DNA of 64,000 nucleotides from Aculops lycopersici (Eukaryota > Arthropoda > Arachnida > Trombidiformes > Eriophyidae), in assembly GCA_015350385.1 (NCBI GenBank), contig WNKI01000001.1:4073965-4137964 (forward strand), given 5' to 3'. Position numbers and translations under genes: made by a program. Below the pieces are notes generated by a model, which had not been told where the DNA came from, ran no database searches, and saw only the letters and a list, made by a program, of their open reading frames with translations. Positions 29,543 through 40,400 of the stretch are shown piece by piece. Position 1 is the first letter of the stretch. The number at the start of each line of letters is the position of its first letter.

Positions 29543-32452
29543 ATGGTAGAAACTGAAAAAGCAGACATCAACACATCAACCACCTCAGAGTCCTCGACGG
29601 TCAGCCTTAAATTATGTCTATATGGAGGAAAAGAGGCGACAGTGGAAAAGGGTTTCGACTCTCGGACAACATTAGAGGAGTTACAGAGGGAAATGCGCAA
29701 AATGTACAGTATCGGTAATGATCGTGAAACTAAATTATGGATTAATAGCCAAACCTACGCATTTAAACCCTCGAATACAACATCCTCAGGTGCTGTTACT
29801 GTTACTAACGAGAACAATGGTAACAGCAAATGTATCAATAATAGTGCTGATAGCACCAATGGCGGAGTGTCGCCTTCAAAATCGGCAAACAACCTGCATC
29901 AAGCATCATCAACAACCTCACCGATAAAGCCACCCCCAACGCCACCACCTATGCCGAGTCCATCAGCATCAACCGCGCCACTTACTTCAATTTCGTCGTC
30001 CTCACCCAATGTACTCACCCGTCAAGCTGCAAACTCAATGGCAGCTGCAGCCGCATCGAACTCCTTAAATGTTATTGCCTTGCACGACTCGACAACCTCA
30101 TCTACCACCTCTACGAATGAAAAGGAGAGCTCGCCAACGCAAACTCTCGCCGAGGCTGGTGTGGGTCAGACTGCTGTGGTTACCCTGGAAGTTATTAACG
30201 CCGACGGCACTTGGCCAAGTTCAAGACCGCGCTTCGGGACGGTTAGCACGAGGTCTCAGAAAGCTCAGCCTGGTTTATGTGGTCTGTCCAACATGGGCAA
30301 CACCTGCTTCATGAACGCCGCCTTGCAATGTCTATCTAATACACCGCCCTTGACAAATTACATATTAGCGGATAAGTTTATTGACGATATTAACACTAGC
30401 AATCCAATTGGAAGACATGGAGAGATCGCTCGTACTTATGCCGACTTGATCAAGGTTATGTGGGGTGGAAACAATACCTCGTTCCTACCTCGCGAGTTCA
30501 AGTGCGCCGTTAGTAGATTTGCACCACAATTTACGGGTTTTTCGCAGCAGGATTGTCAAGAGTTGATGGCATTTCTATTAGATGGTTTGCATGAGGATTT
30601 GAATCGTATTCGAGACAAGCCTTATATTGAAGTTAAGAATGAAGTAGAGCAGCGGCCGGACGAGGTTGTGGCCGCTGAGTCGTGGGCAAATTATAAGAAG
30701 CGAAATGACTCCATTGTGGTGGATACATTCCACTCAATGTTGAAATCAACTTTAGTTTGTCCTGGATGTAAGCTAGTTAGTGTCACTTTTGATCCCTTTT
30801 GCTATTTATCACTACCCCTACCGGTGAAACGTGAGAAGCAGGTTAATCTAACGTTTCTACCGAAACCCAATAAATTGGACACTGGCAAGATAGAATTGGC
30901 ACTCAGTAAATTAGATCCAGAGGAGCGAGATACTATTCTCAAGTATGGCGGATCTCTAAGCTCATTTGATGGTACAATAGAAGAGTCAGCCGGCTACAAC
31001 TCACCTCAGGCTCGTTGTCCAAAATCATGTAAAATGCAAGTGCCCCGTTCGGGTCCAGCCAGTGAGATTTGCGATATTGTTGCTCGTATCATAAACGAGG
31101 AAAGACCCGACGAGATGGAAAAGGTTGATCCTAACCAACTTGTTGTGGCTGAATTAACTATTGGCAAGATAAGCAAAGTTTATGAATCAAGTGAACATTA
31201 CAACCAGATTAGTGATGATATTGTTGTCATTGAGAAGGCTTCAAATTATGTTATCCCATTATATTTGCGGGAAAGGAAACCAAACAACACCATTTATGTT
31301 AATGGGCAGCCAATGTTCCTACATGTTGCCGATCTGAAGTTTGACACATTATACAAAAGTATTATATCAAGTTTGAGTAATCTAACTTGCGATGAGGCGA
31401 GCGATATAGTTAATTGGAAGAAGATTGCCGTTCCAACAGAAGATCCAGCGACCAAGAACAAGACGGATGACACCAATATGCGAGTCGATTATGAGGACGA
31501 GTGTGAAATTGGTAGTGATGAGCCAGGAAGTAACAATGGAAATTGCACCGCAAATACTACCCTCACGGCAGATTCAACCACCGGTGCAGCTGATGAAATT
31601 GAGATGGAACTTGATACAGTAAAGACTAATGGTAAGTCGCCGGATAAGAAGGATGGCGAGAATGAGGAGCCAGCCTCGTCAAGTTGTGATGGAAAATCCA
31701 GTGGTGGTGGTGCTGGTGACGATGTTGTTAGCGCCAAGACTGCGGTTGCATTCGATCTATGCCTGGTGAACTCTTTTGGCAATCACACAATTGAGAAATT
31801 AGGACCTCGTTCGAGGGAGTGCGATTACACTTCAAAGCTTTATTTAGGCGCTACCTTCAGCCCTGAGATCTTGGCAACACCTCAATTTGAACACCTTGTG
31901 GGCCCATCAAAGGGCAGTAACGTGGAGATATTTACCCCGAAGATCTCGCCAAAACCAACACTTCAACTGAAAGATTGTATAACTCAATTTACAAACGTCG
32001 AGCGATTGGGCGCCGAGGATCCATGGTATTGTCCGAAATGTAAGAAGCACCAGCAAGCAACAAAGAAATTCGACATCTGGTCCTTGCCCAAAGTGCTTAT
32101 TATACACTTAAAGAGATTCTCATTTTCACGCTCTTGGCGAGACAAGATCGACACTTTGGTCGAGTTTCCGGTCGAAGATTTGGACATGTCTCAGTATGTC
32201 TTGAACCCCGCCCAGAAGCAACCGGGCAAGGCAGTGTACAGTTTAATTGGAGTTGCAAACCACTATGGTGGTCTTGGTGGTGGCCATTACACGGCCTACG
32301 CAAAAAACCATCTCCAAAACGCCTGGTATAGTTTTGATGATGCCCTGGTGACTCAAACAAGTTCTAGCAACGTGGTTACCCGAAGTGCCTATGTGTTGTT
32401 TTATCAATTGAAGGAGGATCAAGCTGATAGCCATGGTCAGGTTGGTGCGTGA
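29543..32452 (+). CDS. Ubiquitin-specific protease of the USP4/USP15/USP11 group
   Basis: This cysteine protease removes ubiquitin from protein substrates, with roles for the group in signalling and spliceosome function. The single-exon frame encodes 969 residues. A UBL-like segment (VSLKLCLYGG...TLEELQREMRKMYSI...ETKLWI) spans about 20-70, followed by a Ser/Pro/Ala-rich linker. The USP domain begins QPGLCGLSNMGNTCFMN with Cys255 and contains FSQQDCQELMAFLLDGLHED. Zinc-finger pairs CPGC (about 405-408) and CPKC (about 829-832) are present. The His box GGHYTAYAKN has His915, followed by WYSFDDALV. A disordered acidic insert (about 640-740) splits the fold, as in USP4/15. The DUSP domain that normally precedes the UBL is absent from the frame and from the 150 bp upstream. 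All catalytic residues are intact. Confidence 0.93.
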   Translation: MVETEKADINTSTTSESSTVSLKLCLYGGKEATVEKGFDSRTTLEELQREMRKMYSIGNDRETKLWINSQTYAFKPSNTTSSGAVTVTNENNGNSKCINNSADSTNGGVSPSKSANNLHQASSTTSPIKPPPTPPPMPSPSASTAPLTSISSSSPNVLTRQAANSMAAAAASNSLNVIALHDSTTSSTTSTNEKESSPTQTLAEAGVGQTAVVTLEVINADGTWPSSRPRFGTVSTRSQKAQPGLCGLSNMGNTCFMNAALQCLSNTPPLTNYILADKFIDDINTSNPIGRHGEIARTYADLIKVMWGGNNTSFLPREFKCAVSRFAPQFTGFSQQDCQELMAFLLDGLHEDLNRIRDKPYIEVKNEVEQRPDEVVAAESWANYKKRNDSIVVDTFHSMLKSTLVCPGCKLVSVTFDPFCYLSLPLPVKREKQVNLTFLPKPNKLDTGKIELALSKLDPEERDTILKYGGSLSSFDGTIEESAGYNSPQARCPKSCKMQVPRSGPASEICDIVARIINEERPDEMEKVDPNQLVVAELTIGKISKVYESSEHYNQISDDIVVIEKASNYVIPLYLRERKPNNTIYVNGQPMFLHVADLKFDTLYKSIISSLSNLTCDEASDIVNWKKIAVPTEDPATKNKTDDTNMRVDYEDECEIGSDEPGSNNGNCTANTTLTADSTTGAADEIEMELDTVKTNGKSPDKKDGENEEPASSSCDGKSSGGGAGDDVVSAKTAVAFDLCLVNSFGNHTIEKLGPRSRECDYTSKLYLGATFSPEILATPQFEHLVGPSKGSNVEIFTPKISPKPTLQLKDCITQFTNVERLGAEDPWYCPKCKKHQQATKKFDIWSLPKVLIIHLKRFSFSRSWRDKIDTLVEFPVEDLDMSQYVLNPAQKQPGKAVYSLIGVANHYGGLGGGHYTAYAKNHLQNAWYSFDDALVTQTSSSNVVTRSAYVLFYQLKEDQADSHGQVGA

Positions 32453-32861
32453 ACTCAGATTAAAAAATGAAAGTAACAGAGATATGATCAGTGATATGTA
32501 GCTGTTGTTATGTGTCATTCTTTTTGTCCAAATCTTCATTGTCTATCTTCTCTGGTGGATATTGTGTAAAGTAACTTCTTCAAGTGACAAGTTGTAAAGG
32601 CATTGTTTCAGCTTGAACTCTTCAAGTTGACAAGAATTTGTCCATGACCAAGAGGGAGGTGGAGGAGGCGGATAAGAAGTCTAGTTTGAACTTCATTATC
32701 ATGCTTAGATCTCGATCTTCGTGATTCGTCAACGCACATTTATGCCGCTCTTTTGTGTTGGTATAAATTGATGCGTCCACCGGATCATTCAGCCATAAGA
32801 CATTTCTCCAACATCAAGTATTCATCTCTTAAAATCAAGACAAAACCTCTCAGGCCGCAAG
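32453..32861. promoter_or_regulatory. Intergenic region carrying a TATA promoter for the secreted Thr-rich gene
   Basis: This 409-bp spacer follows the USP stop. TATAAAT at 32762-32768 and an initiator-like TCATTC at 32785-32790 lie about 75-100 bp before the ATG at 32862, in the right order for a plus-strand core promoter. The spacing (25 bp from the TATA start to the initiator A) is a little short of the usual 28-32. Confidence 0.5.
32762..32768 (+). promoter_or_regulatory. TATA box, secreted Thr/Ser-rich protein gene
   Basis: TATAAAT is followed 23 bp after its first base by an initiator-like TCATTC. It is the best-placed TATA motif before a gene in this window. Confidence 0.5.
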
Positions 32862-33617
32862 ATGAAATTTTTTATTATTCTCACCCTTTTGACCATCGTG
32901 GCCCAGTTGGCCGCGGCTCAATATTACAACTCGCCCCTAACCAGACCAATCAGACCATCAAGCTACAACCATAATCATAGCCTCATGTCGAGGCCGATGT
33001 TTTATCGTCGAATTAATTGGTATCCAGTTTCGCGGCCAGTTTATATGCAACCAAGGCGCCAACCAGTTTACTACAGAGTTCCAGTGCGGCCGATCAACCT
33101 GCCTCGACGACCACTTAACTCCACTTCGGCCTTCTTGAATTCAACCGAGACCTATAGGTCTGCCAATATTACCTCATCACCAAACATGACCACGGCCACA
33201 ACAATGACATCAACCACTACCACACCCACTCCCGTGTCGCCCCTCAATGTCACCAGAACTAACTTAGAATCATCAACACCATCATCGGTGGCAACTGTAT
33301 CATCTTCCTCAACAACGCCAGCTACAATGGCCAACCCACTCAAGCTGGCGCCTGTCACCGCTGCTCCAACTGCCATCGAAATGCCGACTTCTTCAGCTGA
33401 TGCCTCAAAGGAAATGACATCTGTATCTCAACCCACCACACCTGCTTCATCGATAGTTACCACAGTGGCCACTGTCAACGAGACGCCTGCAGCCATCAGC
33501 GACGATTTACTTGGAACTGACAACGGCAACAACAACGGCAACAACAACGGCAACTCAGAGTCGGCACCTGTTGCCTCGGCCCTGACTAGCTGGGACTTTG
33601 AGGAGGACGTCCAGTGA
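32862..33617 (+). CDS. Secreted Pro/Arg/Tyr-rich, mucin-like protein, family not recognised
   Basis: This is a single-exon frame of 251 residues. A clear signal peptide (MKFFIILTLLTIVAQLAAA, cleavage near AQ-Y) is followed by a basic Pro/Arg/Tyr-rich segment (residues about 20-85, with repeated RPxxY/RPxR patterns such as VSRPVYMQPRRQPVYYRVPV). A long Thr/Ser/Pro-rich stretch (about 85-215) suits O-glycosylation, with several N-glycosylation sequons (NST, NIT, NMT, NVT). It then has GNNN repeats and an acidic end (WDFEEDVQ). The layout suggests an extracellular matrix, cuticle-associated or salivary protein; no conserved domain was seen, so no function is assigned. Its TATA promoter fits a highly or tissue-specifically expressed gene. 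Confidence 0.8.
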   Translation: MKFFIILTLLTIVAQLAAAQYYNSPLTRPIRPSSYNHNHSLMSRPMFYRRINWYPVSRPVYMQPRRQPVYYRVPVRPINLPRRPLNSTSAFLNSTETYRSANITSSPNMTTATTMTSTTTTPTPVSPLNVTRTNLESSTPSSVATVSSSSTTPATMANPLKLAPVTAAPTAIEMPTSSADASKEMTSVSQPTTPASSIVTTVATVNETPAAISDDLLGTDNGNNNGNNNGNSESAPVASALTSWDFEEDVQ

Positions 33618-33675
33618 TTGATTATTATTACTATTATTATTCACAACTATGGCTCTATCAATAAATTATTCTGCG

Positions 33676-36600
33676 TTAGCTAGCAGATCCAATACCCTTC
33701 TCTAGTTGCTCCTGGCTAATCGACGGCTCAGTGTTTCTTCGTTTCATCTTGATCTTGCGCAACATGGTAGCCTGGTGTTTAAATGTTGCATTAAGATGCG
33801 AGTTAGTATATTTGTTTTTTATAAGTAATCAATCTAACAAGTAAATATAAATCTAGAACTCATTCAGCTTACCTTTAGTGCTGATCTGAGAATGTTCACT
33901 TCACAGGCTGACTGAACCCAAGGTTCGCCGTCCACTTGGATGGGCATTTCTGTGTTGAGGCGAATCCGGATCTATTGGGTTTGTTTGTTTTTTAAGAAGC
34001 AAGGTTTTAGGTTAGATCTCATATGAAGTGATCAATAATAAAGAGATTTATTGTAGTAAAAAACTCACCCTTCCGCCTTGAGCTATTCTTATGGCTTTGC
34101 TCAGGCCACTTTGAATTTGGCCCATGTGAACGATACCCGTTAGGCCAACAACTTCGAGCATTCCATCGTGATGAGTGGGCTTCGCAAAACGGTCGTCCTG
34201 CTCCGGACCCCAGGGGTTCGCGCCGGAGCCCCAGCTGAGGATATTGAGAATGATTATACCCTCAACATGTGGCAAAGAAATCGCCTTGCCATCCACCTCG
34301 AGCTTAACTAAATTGTGGAAATTTTTCAACGTGCTCTTGTTTACCATCTTTTTGAATGCCTGCTTAACGTAGACTCCCTTGTTATGGAACCTGTTGGTCG
34401 GATCAAACGAACTCATAAGATTGTTAGTTTATCTCTCCATTGATATTGATAACTAGGATTGGTCACATTCATAATTTGTCTAAACTTGCCTCGAGTTAAA
34501 CTTATCCGGATTCTCCTCGCGCGCATTATGGAAACCCAAACACAGGTCGGCGTCGAGCCCGATGCCAAGGTAGTTGTTCATAACAAATATGGCAGCATTA
34601 TCCTCGGCACCACTACCAGCGCCGGGTGTCATTGTTAGAGCACTAGGAAACTCTTGCTTACTAGCTTCGTCCGAGTGGAAAATCACAGTCCATCTATCTA
34701 GTATAACTTCCTCGGCGTCGATGATATCCTTGAGGAAATTAATCGGATCCTCAGCTCCCGTGTAACCCGAGCCCCATCTGAGCACCCGGGCAAGATCATT
34801 TCCTGTGCCAAGGGGAATGATTGCGCAAGGTGGCGATTGGCACTCTGAATCCTGACCTACGTTGTCGAGACACTGCAAAACCCAGCCCACAGAACCATCG
34901 CCGCCCGAAACGAGAATTTTGTAGTCTCTAATTTTACGAAATACATATAAACCTGGCAGAGGGCCTCCGTTTTCCAAATCATAAACTTGATAGGGATTTA
35001 GTAGTCGTCTAAAGGACGTGATCAGATCTAAACCCTGGCATCCGCCGCTCTTCACATTGACAAACACAAGGAGCGGCTGCATTGTTGCAGGAAGGAAGGA
35101 CCGAGAAGAAATGTTGAATATGATTAGATGTTTGAGCTCGATTGACTGATTCATTCAACAAGTGTCTTCCATGATTTAAAGTTTACTTACCCTCACTCCT
35201 TCTGGAATCATCTCAGGCACTATGTTGGGCAATAGCAATACAACTGGACTCCTAAGCTCGTCGCCGCACCTTATCACTGCCTCGCGGAGCATGTAGAATG
35301 CCTTGACTGCTATGTCAGCATTATCATAGGTTACAATGCAGGAGCCATACTCGTAGTAGATGGGGTTTATAGATTTAAAGCGATAGGGTTTGCCCAAATG
35401 CTCGATTAGCATTGACTCGTATTGTTTTTGTGACAAATTTGTGGGTAGATTTCCAACAAAAATTGCCACACTTGAGCAGTAGACTTCATCTTGTTGTTGC
35501 AAATAAAATCTAGTATTCTCCTTTTGTCTCACTGAATCCCTGGCAACGTTTTTGATAATTTCCCACGGACACTCCGAATTGTCCATTGTACGCTCGTGCA
35601 CTGAACTCCCCTTATCGAGACTAACCTCAACCAGCCGATACCTATTCAGGTCGTTGGTTCTGAGGCGAAACTTTTCCAACGCTTGGACCATGATCTCGTC
35701 GACGCTCGTGTCGCTGGTTACCGTTACATTGCAATAAGTTAGTTCGGTTACATTCAGTCTACCTGGATAAACTTTGATTGATCCCATCATGGAATCAGGT
35801 GGCCGGTATCTCAGCAGCACCGAGGGCGGCCGCAATTGTTTTTCCTTGGCCCCCTGCGACTTGTTCGTGGAAACTCCGCCGCCGCTGCCTCCACCGCCAC
35901 CAGTCCCGCCAATTCCACTAACACTTCCGCTGCCGCCACTGCCACCACTTGTTGATAGGTTGAGCAATGGATAGGCATCGGTGATTTCGTGCTCCAGATC
36001 GTTGATGTCATATAAAACATAATGATTAATGTCGTCGTGGATGTAAAAGGCGCGCAGGCAGGCGGCAATGAGATTATCGCGCGATACTGACTTGTGGACG
36101 GAGATTAGTCTGTAGGAACGTTTTTTCATTGAACTATTGCCATCGTAAACCCTAAGCATCTCCTCGTCCTTATCTCTAGAGATGAGGTCCTCCTGTTGCT
36201 GCTGGTAGTAGAGCGAGGAGTTTTGTTGCGATTGGCAAAAGTCTTCGCTTGTGCTGCGTGGCGATAGATTGTCTCGCTTATTTGTAATAGCCGAAACGGG
36301 ACCCAAAGACGAGGAGGATAATATCACACCACCTGGCCCAATAGTCGGATGGCCACTAGTGCCGCCGCCACCTCCAGGTCCACCAAGCGAGCAACCATAG
36401 GAGGCTTGCTGACTTCCGGCCGCACCTCCTGTCGGCCCGCCGCCAGGTAAGGGTATCACTCCGCCGGGATAATTGGAGGCGGCGAGTTTGTCAGGAACAC
36501 AGATAATTGTTTCCATGGGCACATCGGTCCTGGGGATACTAACGCAATAGGGAGGCAGCATAATGGATTGTAGGCAACCAAGGTTACAGTCTCGAGGGGC

Positions 36601-37422
36601 GTGTTTTAAACAAGAGGCGTGGAGTGTTATTTGGCACCACTCGCAGCGCATGCCAGTTAAACAATCAGCACTGAAGCAAGACTTTTTACACCAATAGCAT
36701 TTGGCCGCATTCTGGGGCAAGTTTCCCTCTCGCCAATGGTGTTGTTGAACAACATCCTTCAACGAGGCATCAGGTACATAAGTGGCACACTCGCGACAAT
36801 CACTAATACTAAACTCCTGGCACTCCAAGTGGACGCAGTACTCGCAAACGCTACACCTAATGGCCGAAGTGTTATCCTCAATCCTCTTCCGGCAAACATT
36901 GCAAAACTTTCTCTTCGGATGCGCATCAGTCCAACAGTGTGGCATGGGATTCTTGATTGTACTTGAGGCAACAGTTGAACAGCATGAAACCACCGTCTTC
37001 ATACACTTCTCGTGCACAACAAAATTGCAAACCTCACAAATGAATCCCTGGCCAATCAAACCCCAAAGCATATCGGCACAATGGTGACAAAAGGTTGGCT
37101 TGTGGAATGTTTTCTTGGTAAAATAATGCCCATGTCCCTGGATAAAGGGAACCATTGATTGCGTAACCAACTCCACCGAGGGCAGTTGCTGCTGCTGCTG
37201 GCCAGTCGATGTTGAAGTTGGTGTTGTGCTTGTTGTATCAAAGTGTTGCATTGAAAAACCACCTGTCGAGTAGCCGCTGCTACTACTTGTTGGACCGGCG
37301 CCCAGTGCCGACGACGAGCTTGGAGTCATGGCCGAAGTGGATTGCGATGATCCGCTCGCCAGGCAGAGATTGAACTGTGACGTCAGCGACTGAATGTCGT
37401 CGGTGGTGTCCGATTGACTCAT
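33676..37422 (-). CDS. DGKQ: Diacylglycerol kinase theta
   Basis: This enzyme phosphorylates diacylglycerol to phosphatidic acid, ending DAG signalling at membranes. Five exons (37422-35191, 35076-34490, 34390-34069, 33971-33873, 33771-33676) give about 1111 residues. Three C1 domains (about 97-148, 159-210 and 226-280; the first begins HYFTKKTFHKPTFCHHC) precede a Gly-rich linker and Ras-association regions (about 420-490 and 546-647). The catalytic domain follows: PLLVFVNVKSGG, LVSGGDGSVGWVL, IIPLGTGNDLARVL. The accessory domain has NNYLGIGLDADL, FHNKGVYVKQAF, ILSWGSGANPWG and QVDGEPWVQ. Three C1 domains plus RA define the theta type. Introns are 97-114 bp, and intron 2 has a GC donor. I chose the ATG at 37422 over an upstream in-frame ATG followed by an Ile run. 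Confidence 0.95.
34391..34489 (-). other. GC-AG intron in DGK-theta
   Basis: The exon ends AACTCGAG and the intron starts GCAAGTTTAG, ending CCAACAG. Only this junction restores the conserved reading NSRFHNKGVYV. The next GT (GTTTAG, 5 bases in) would run into a stop codon. Confidence 0.85.
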
Positions 37423-40400
37423 CCGATCAGGCTCGGCTTTCGTCTTTTGATTCGTACAGTCTGGCCGCTGGCGGCTGGTGCTAGATTTAAATGTTTGCTT
37501 CGATAGGATAGAGTATGATACAGGTTGGATGATTCGGATAATAATAATGATAATAATAATAATAATCAATGCTCCCTCTCACTCTTTCTTGTAGAGTTTA
37601 GTATCAGGAATTATGTATGGTAAAGTTTAGTCAAAGATGTCTTCTTGTGTAGTCTTTTGCAAAGAGAGACTTGGTGATAATGATGTTATAATAATCAAAA
37701 GCCTAAATAAATATTTAATGTATGATGCTGATTTATTGATCTCTCGGCTATCTGCTCGAGTTTCGACTGCTCGTCGTTATCGTGTTCGTGTTTGTCCACA
37801 TAGCAAATGGCGGTAGTTATTTAGACAGTAAAATCTGCGGTCGTAGTATTAGTTGAAGTTGTAGCAGTAGCGATGGAAGTCGAATATAATATGAGGCCAT
37901 CTTGAGTTGCCCTGAGTTTGTGCGCGCAAATCCTACATACAATCACGCATACACTTACAAACTGGGGAACCTAGCGGCGACGGTGGCGACAATGGTAGTG
38001 GCAGTGGCAATGGAAGCAGCCGCTACGGCGCTAGGTCCCACTGACGCCGCTCCTCCATTGGCTCGGCGGGCGAGGGGCCCATAGACTCTGATATCGGTGC
38101 CTGCCCATTGCCGCTAACGTCATGCACTAGAGCAGATGTGCGAGCAAGCGAACGAGAGGCAGGCAAGCGGACGGACACGCGCCGCGAAGCGGACACACGC
38201 ACAGACACACAAGCCAGGTGATTTGAAGTAGTTTATGTGACGCACGGTCACTCGCATATACGCTCAAAGCATGCGAGTTTTCCCAAGCGCGCCGCACCCG
38301 AGCCTAGGGCTCGGACTCTGACGCAAGAGGCGTGTTCAACGGGTCAACGCTTATCTCGCGCGCGGTACCGCGGAGGCGTTCGGGGTGTGTCTGCACAGGG
38401 GCGTGATACAGAGAGAAACGTGGCTGTGGGGTTCTAACCATTCGTCGCGCACCTGCTTCCCTTCTCCATGAAGCGCTCAAAGTTTTCTTTACTCTCGACT
38501 CCCATGTTGTTTCGTTTACTTCTAGAGTTTTAGTGATGTTAGCGCCTGGTGGCAGTAGTGATGATGCTCTCGCCAATTCGAAGCTTGCGCCGCCGCCAGT
38601 CGCAAAATCCGTCGTCGTCGTGGTTGGCCGCGCACATATCGCTCAACTGCACTAGGTCCTCTTCGCCGCATTCGCATTGGCAGTTATTTTCGCGGGCAGT
38701 GGCGGCATTGCTGTCTGCTCGGTGCGCATAGCGGCGTTCGCCGGCTCGCCTCTATTGATTTGCTTCGGCGCTAGGTGCTCATGGCTCGTATCTGTGTTGC
38801 TTAGTCTTGCACAGTAGGCTGCCATCTTTGTTATCGCTCCTCTCGACGCCTCCACCAAAACCATTGAGCCACCCAAGCCTCAGTCACAGTTGTAGTTCAC
38901 TTCGAACTACAACTTTTGGATGCCATCAACCCAACAGAGTGAAACTTTTCGCTCCCTCTCTCCCTTTAACTCTCACGCTCACACACTGTGAGTGATTAGG
39001 ATGCAACTAACTTTATTGTGCTCGATGCGCGTCATTATATACAAGAGCGGCACGTAGCCCGAGAAGCGAAGGGGGCGGGGCGTGCCTGCAGGTCGGTCAT
39101 CCCGCTTACAGCGTGAGTTTACCTGGAATACCTCTCATTAGCATGCCTCCAGCCCATTGAGTTGAAATGGCGTGACTGGTCAGCGCGAACTGGGCACATG
39201 AAGGCCGGCAATTTGAATTACCGGCACCGGAAGTGCGAGAGAAAAGCATAGAACGAGAGCCTTGGGTGCTCGCCCATCGCACAATTGCGCACCCTCTATC
39301 TGATGGCTACAAACTGGATCATTGGTTTTAGTGAGCCAATAGCCAAAAGTAGAAAGAAAGAGGTCGCAGTGCATGGATATTCACATAAAGTACGGGCGAG
39401 ACTGGGACACGAGTGGTGGGAAGGTATGGTAGAATTGAATGAGAGTAGCATAAATTTCGACACGCAACAACTCACCGGTACTCGGTGGTTGTTGAGACGT
39501 CGACCGAATGTGTGTGGAGTAAGCTATACCAGCAAGTGGTTGCTCAATGCTTTTAACCTCAGGATCCTTCCGAGGCAATCTTATTTCGGGCATGAAAGAT
39601 ATAAAGGTTTCCTTCAGCCTTTCAACGACCGGAAGTGAGAGTGGTAGGTGGATTTTGCTAGTGGCGAGTAACAAGAGACGCAAAATTCATGCAAAGAGCA
39701 ACGAGCGTTTAGATTCCAATTCCAATTCCGAACCCTCAAAGTCTGAAATCGACTCTGCCTCTGACTCTTGAATGATGTCAGCATATATCAGTCAGGATAC
39801 ATCAAATGCAAGCCGAGTAGAGATGGATTGATTGTGAATGACAGCAGCATGTGGGGATTGAGATTTTGATATTGGATTGCATCAAATTGAATCGGATCAG
39901 ATCGGATAGATCTACTAGAAAATCGTGACAACCTTGCTTTCAAGGAAAACTCAAAGTAGCCGTTGAGTTGAGTTATGAGATGAAAGATTATTTGGAAAAT
40001 GCCATTGAACTTGGAAAGGAGTAGCTTTTTTTGGGGGGGGGGGGGAGAGGTAAAAAAGAGTGAGTTGCCAACCTTCAGCAATTCTAAAAATTGTCCAAAC
40101 TTTGACGAGCTCACTTGACACCAGTGGATGCCTAGAGACAAAAGATTGTTTTTATTCTTGCTCTCGTCATTTACCACGCTTCATCAACTTTCCATTCATC
40201 TGACACGAAGTGGCACTCCTCATGAAGGTGACCTGCTTATTCTAATACTCTTTCCCCAACCTTGGCGCTAACAGCAGAATCAAATCCATCAATGTTCCTC
40301 GCTCTATTTGTCTATCTGTCATCACACTTACTTTCTTGTCATCGAGTTTAGTCGGGAACATCGACTCAACTCGTTACCCGTTTCGCGGAGCAAAAGTAAG

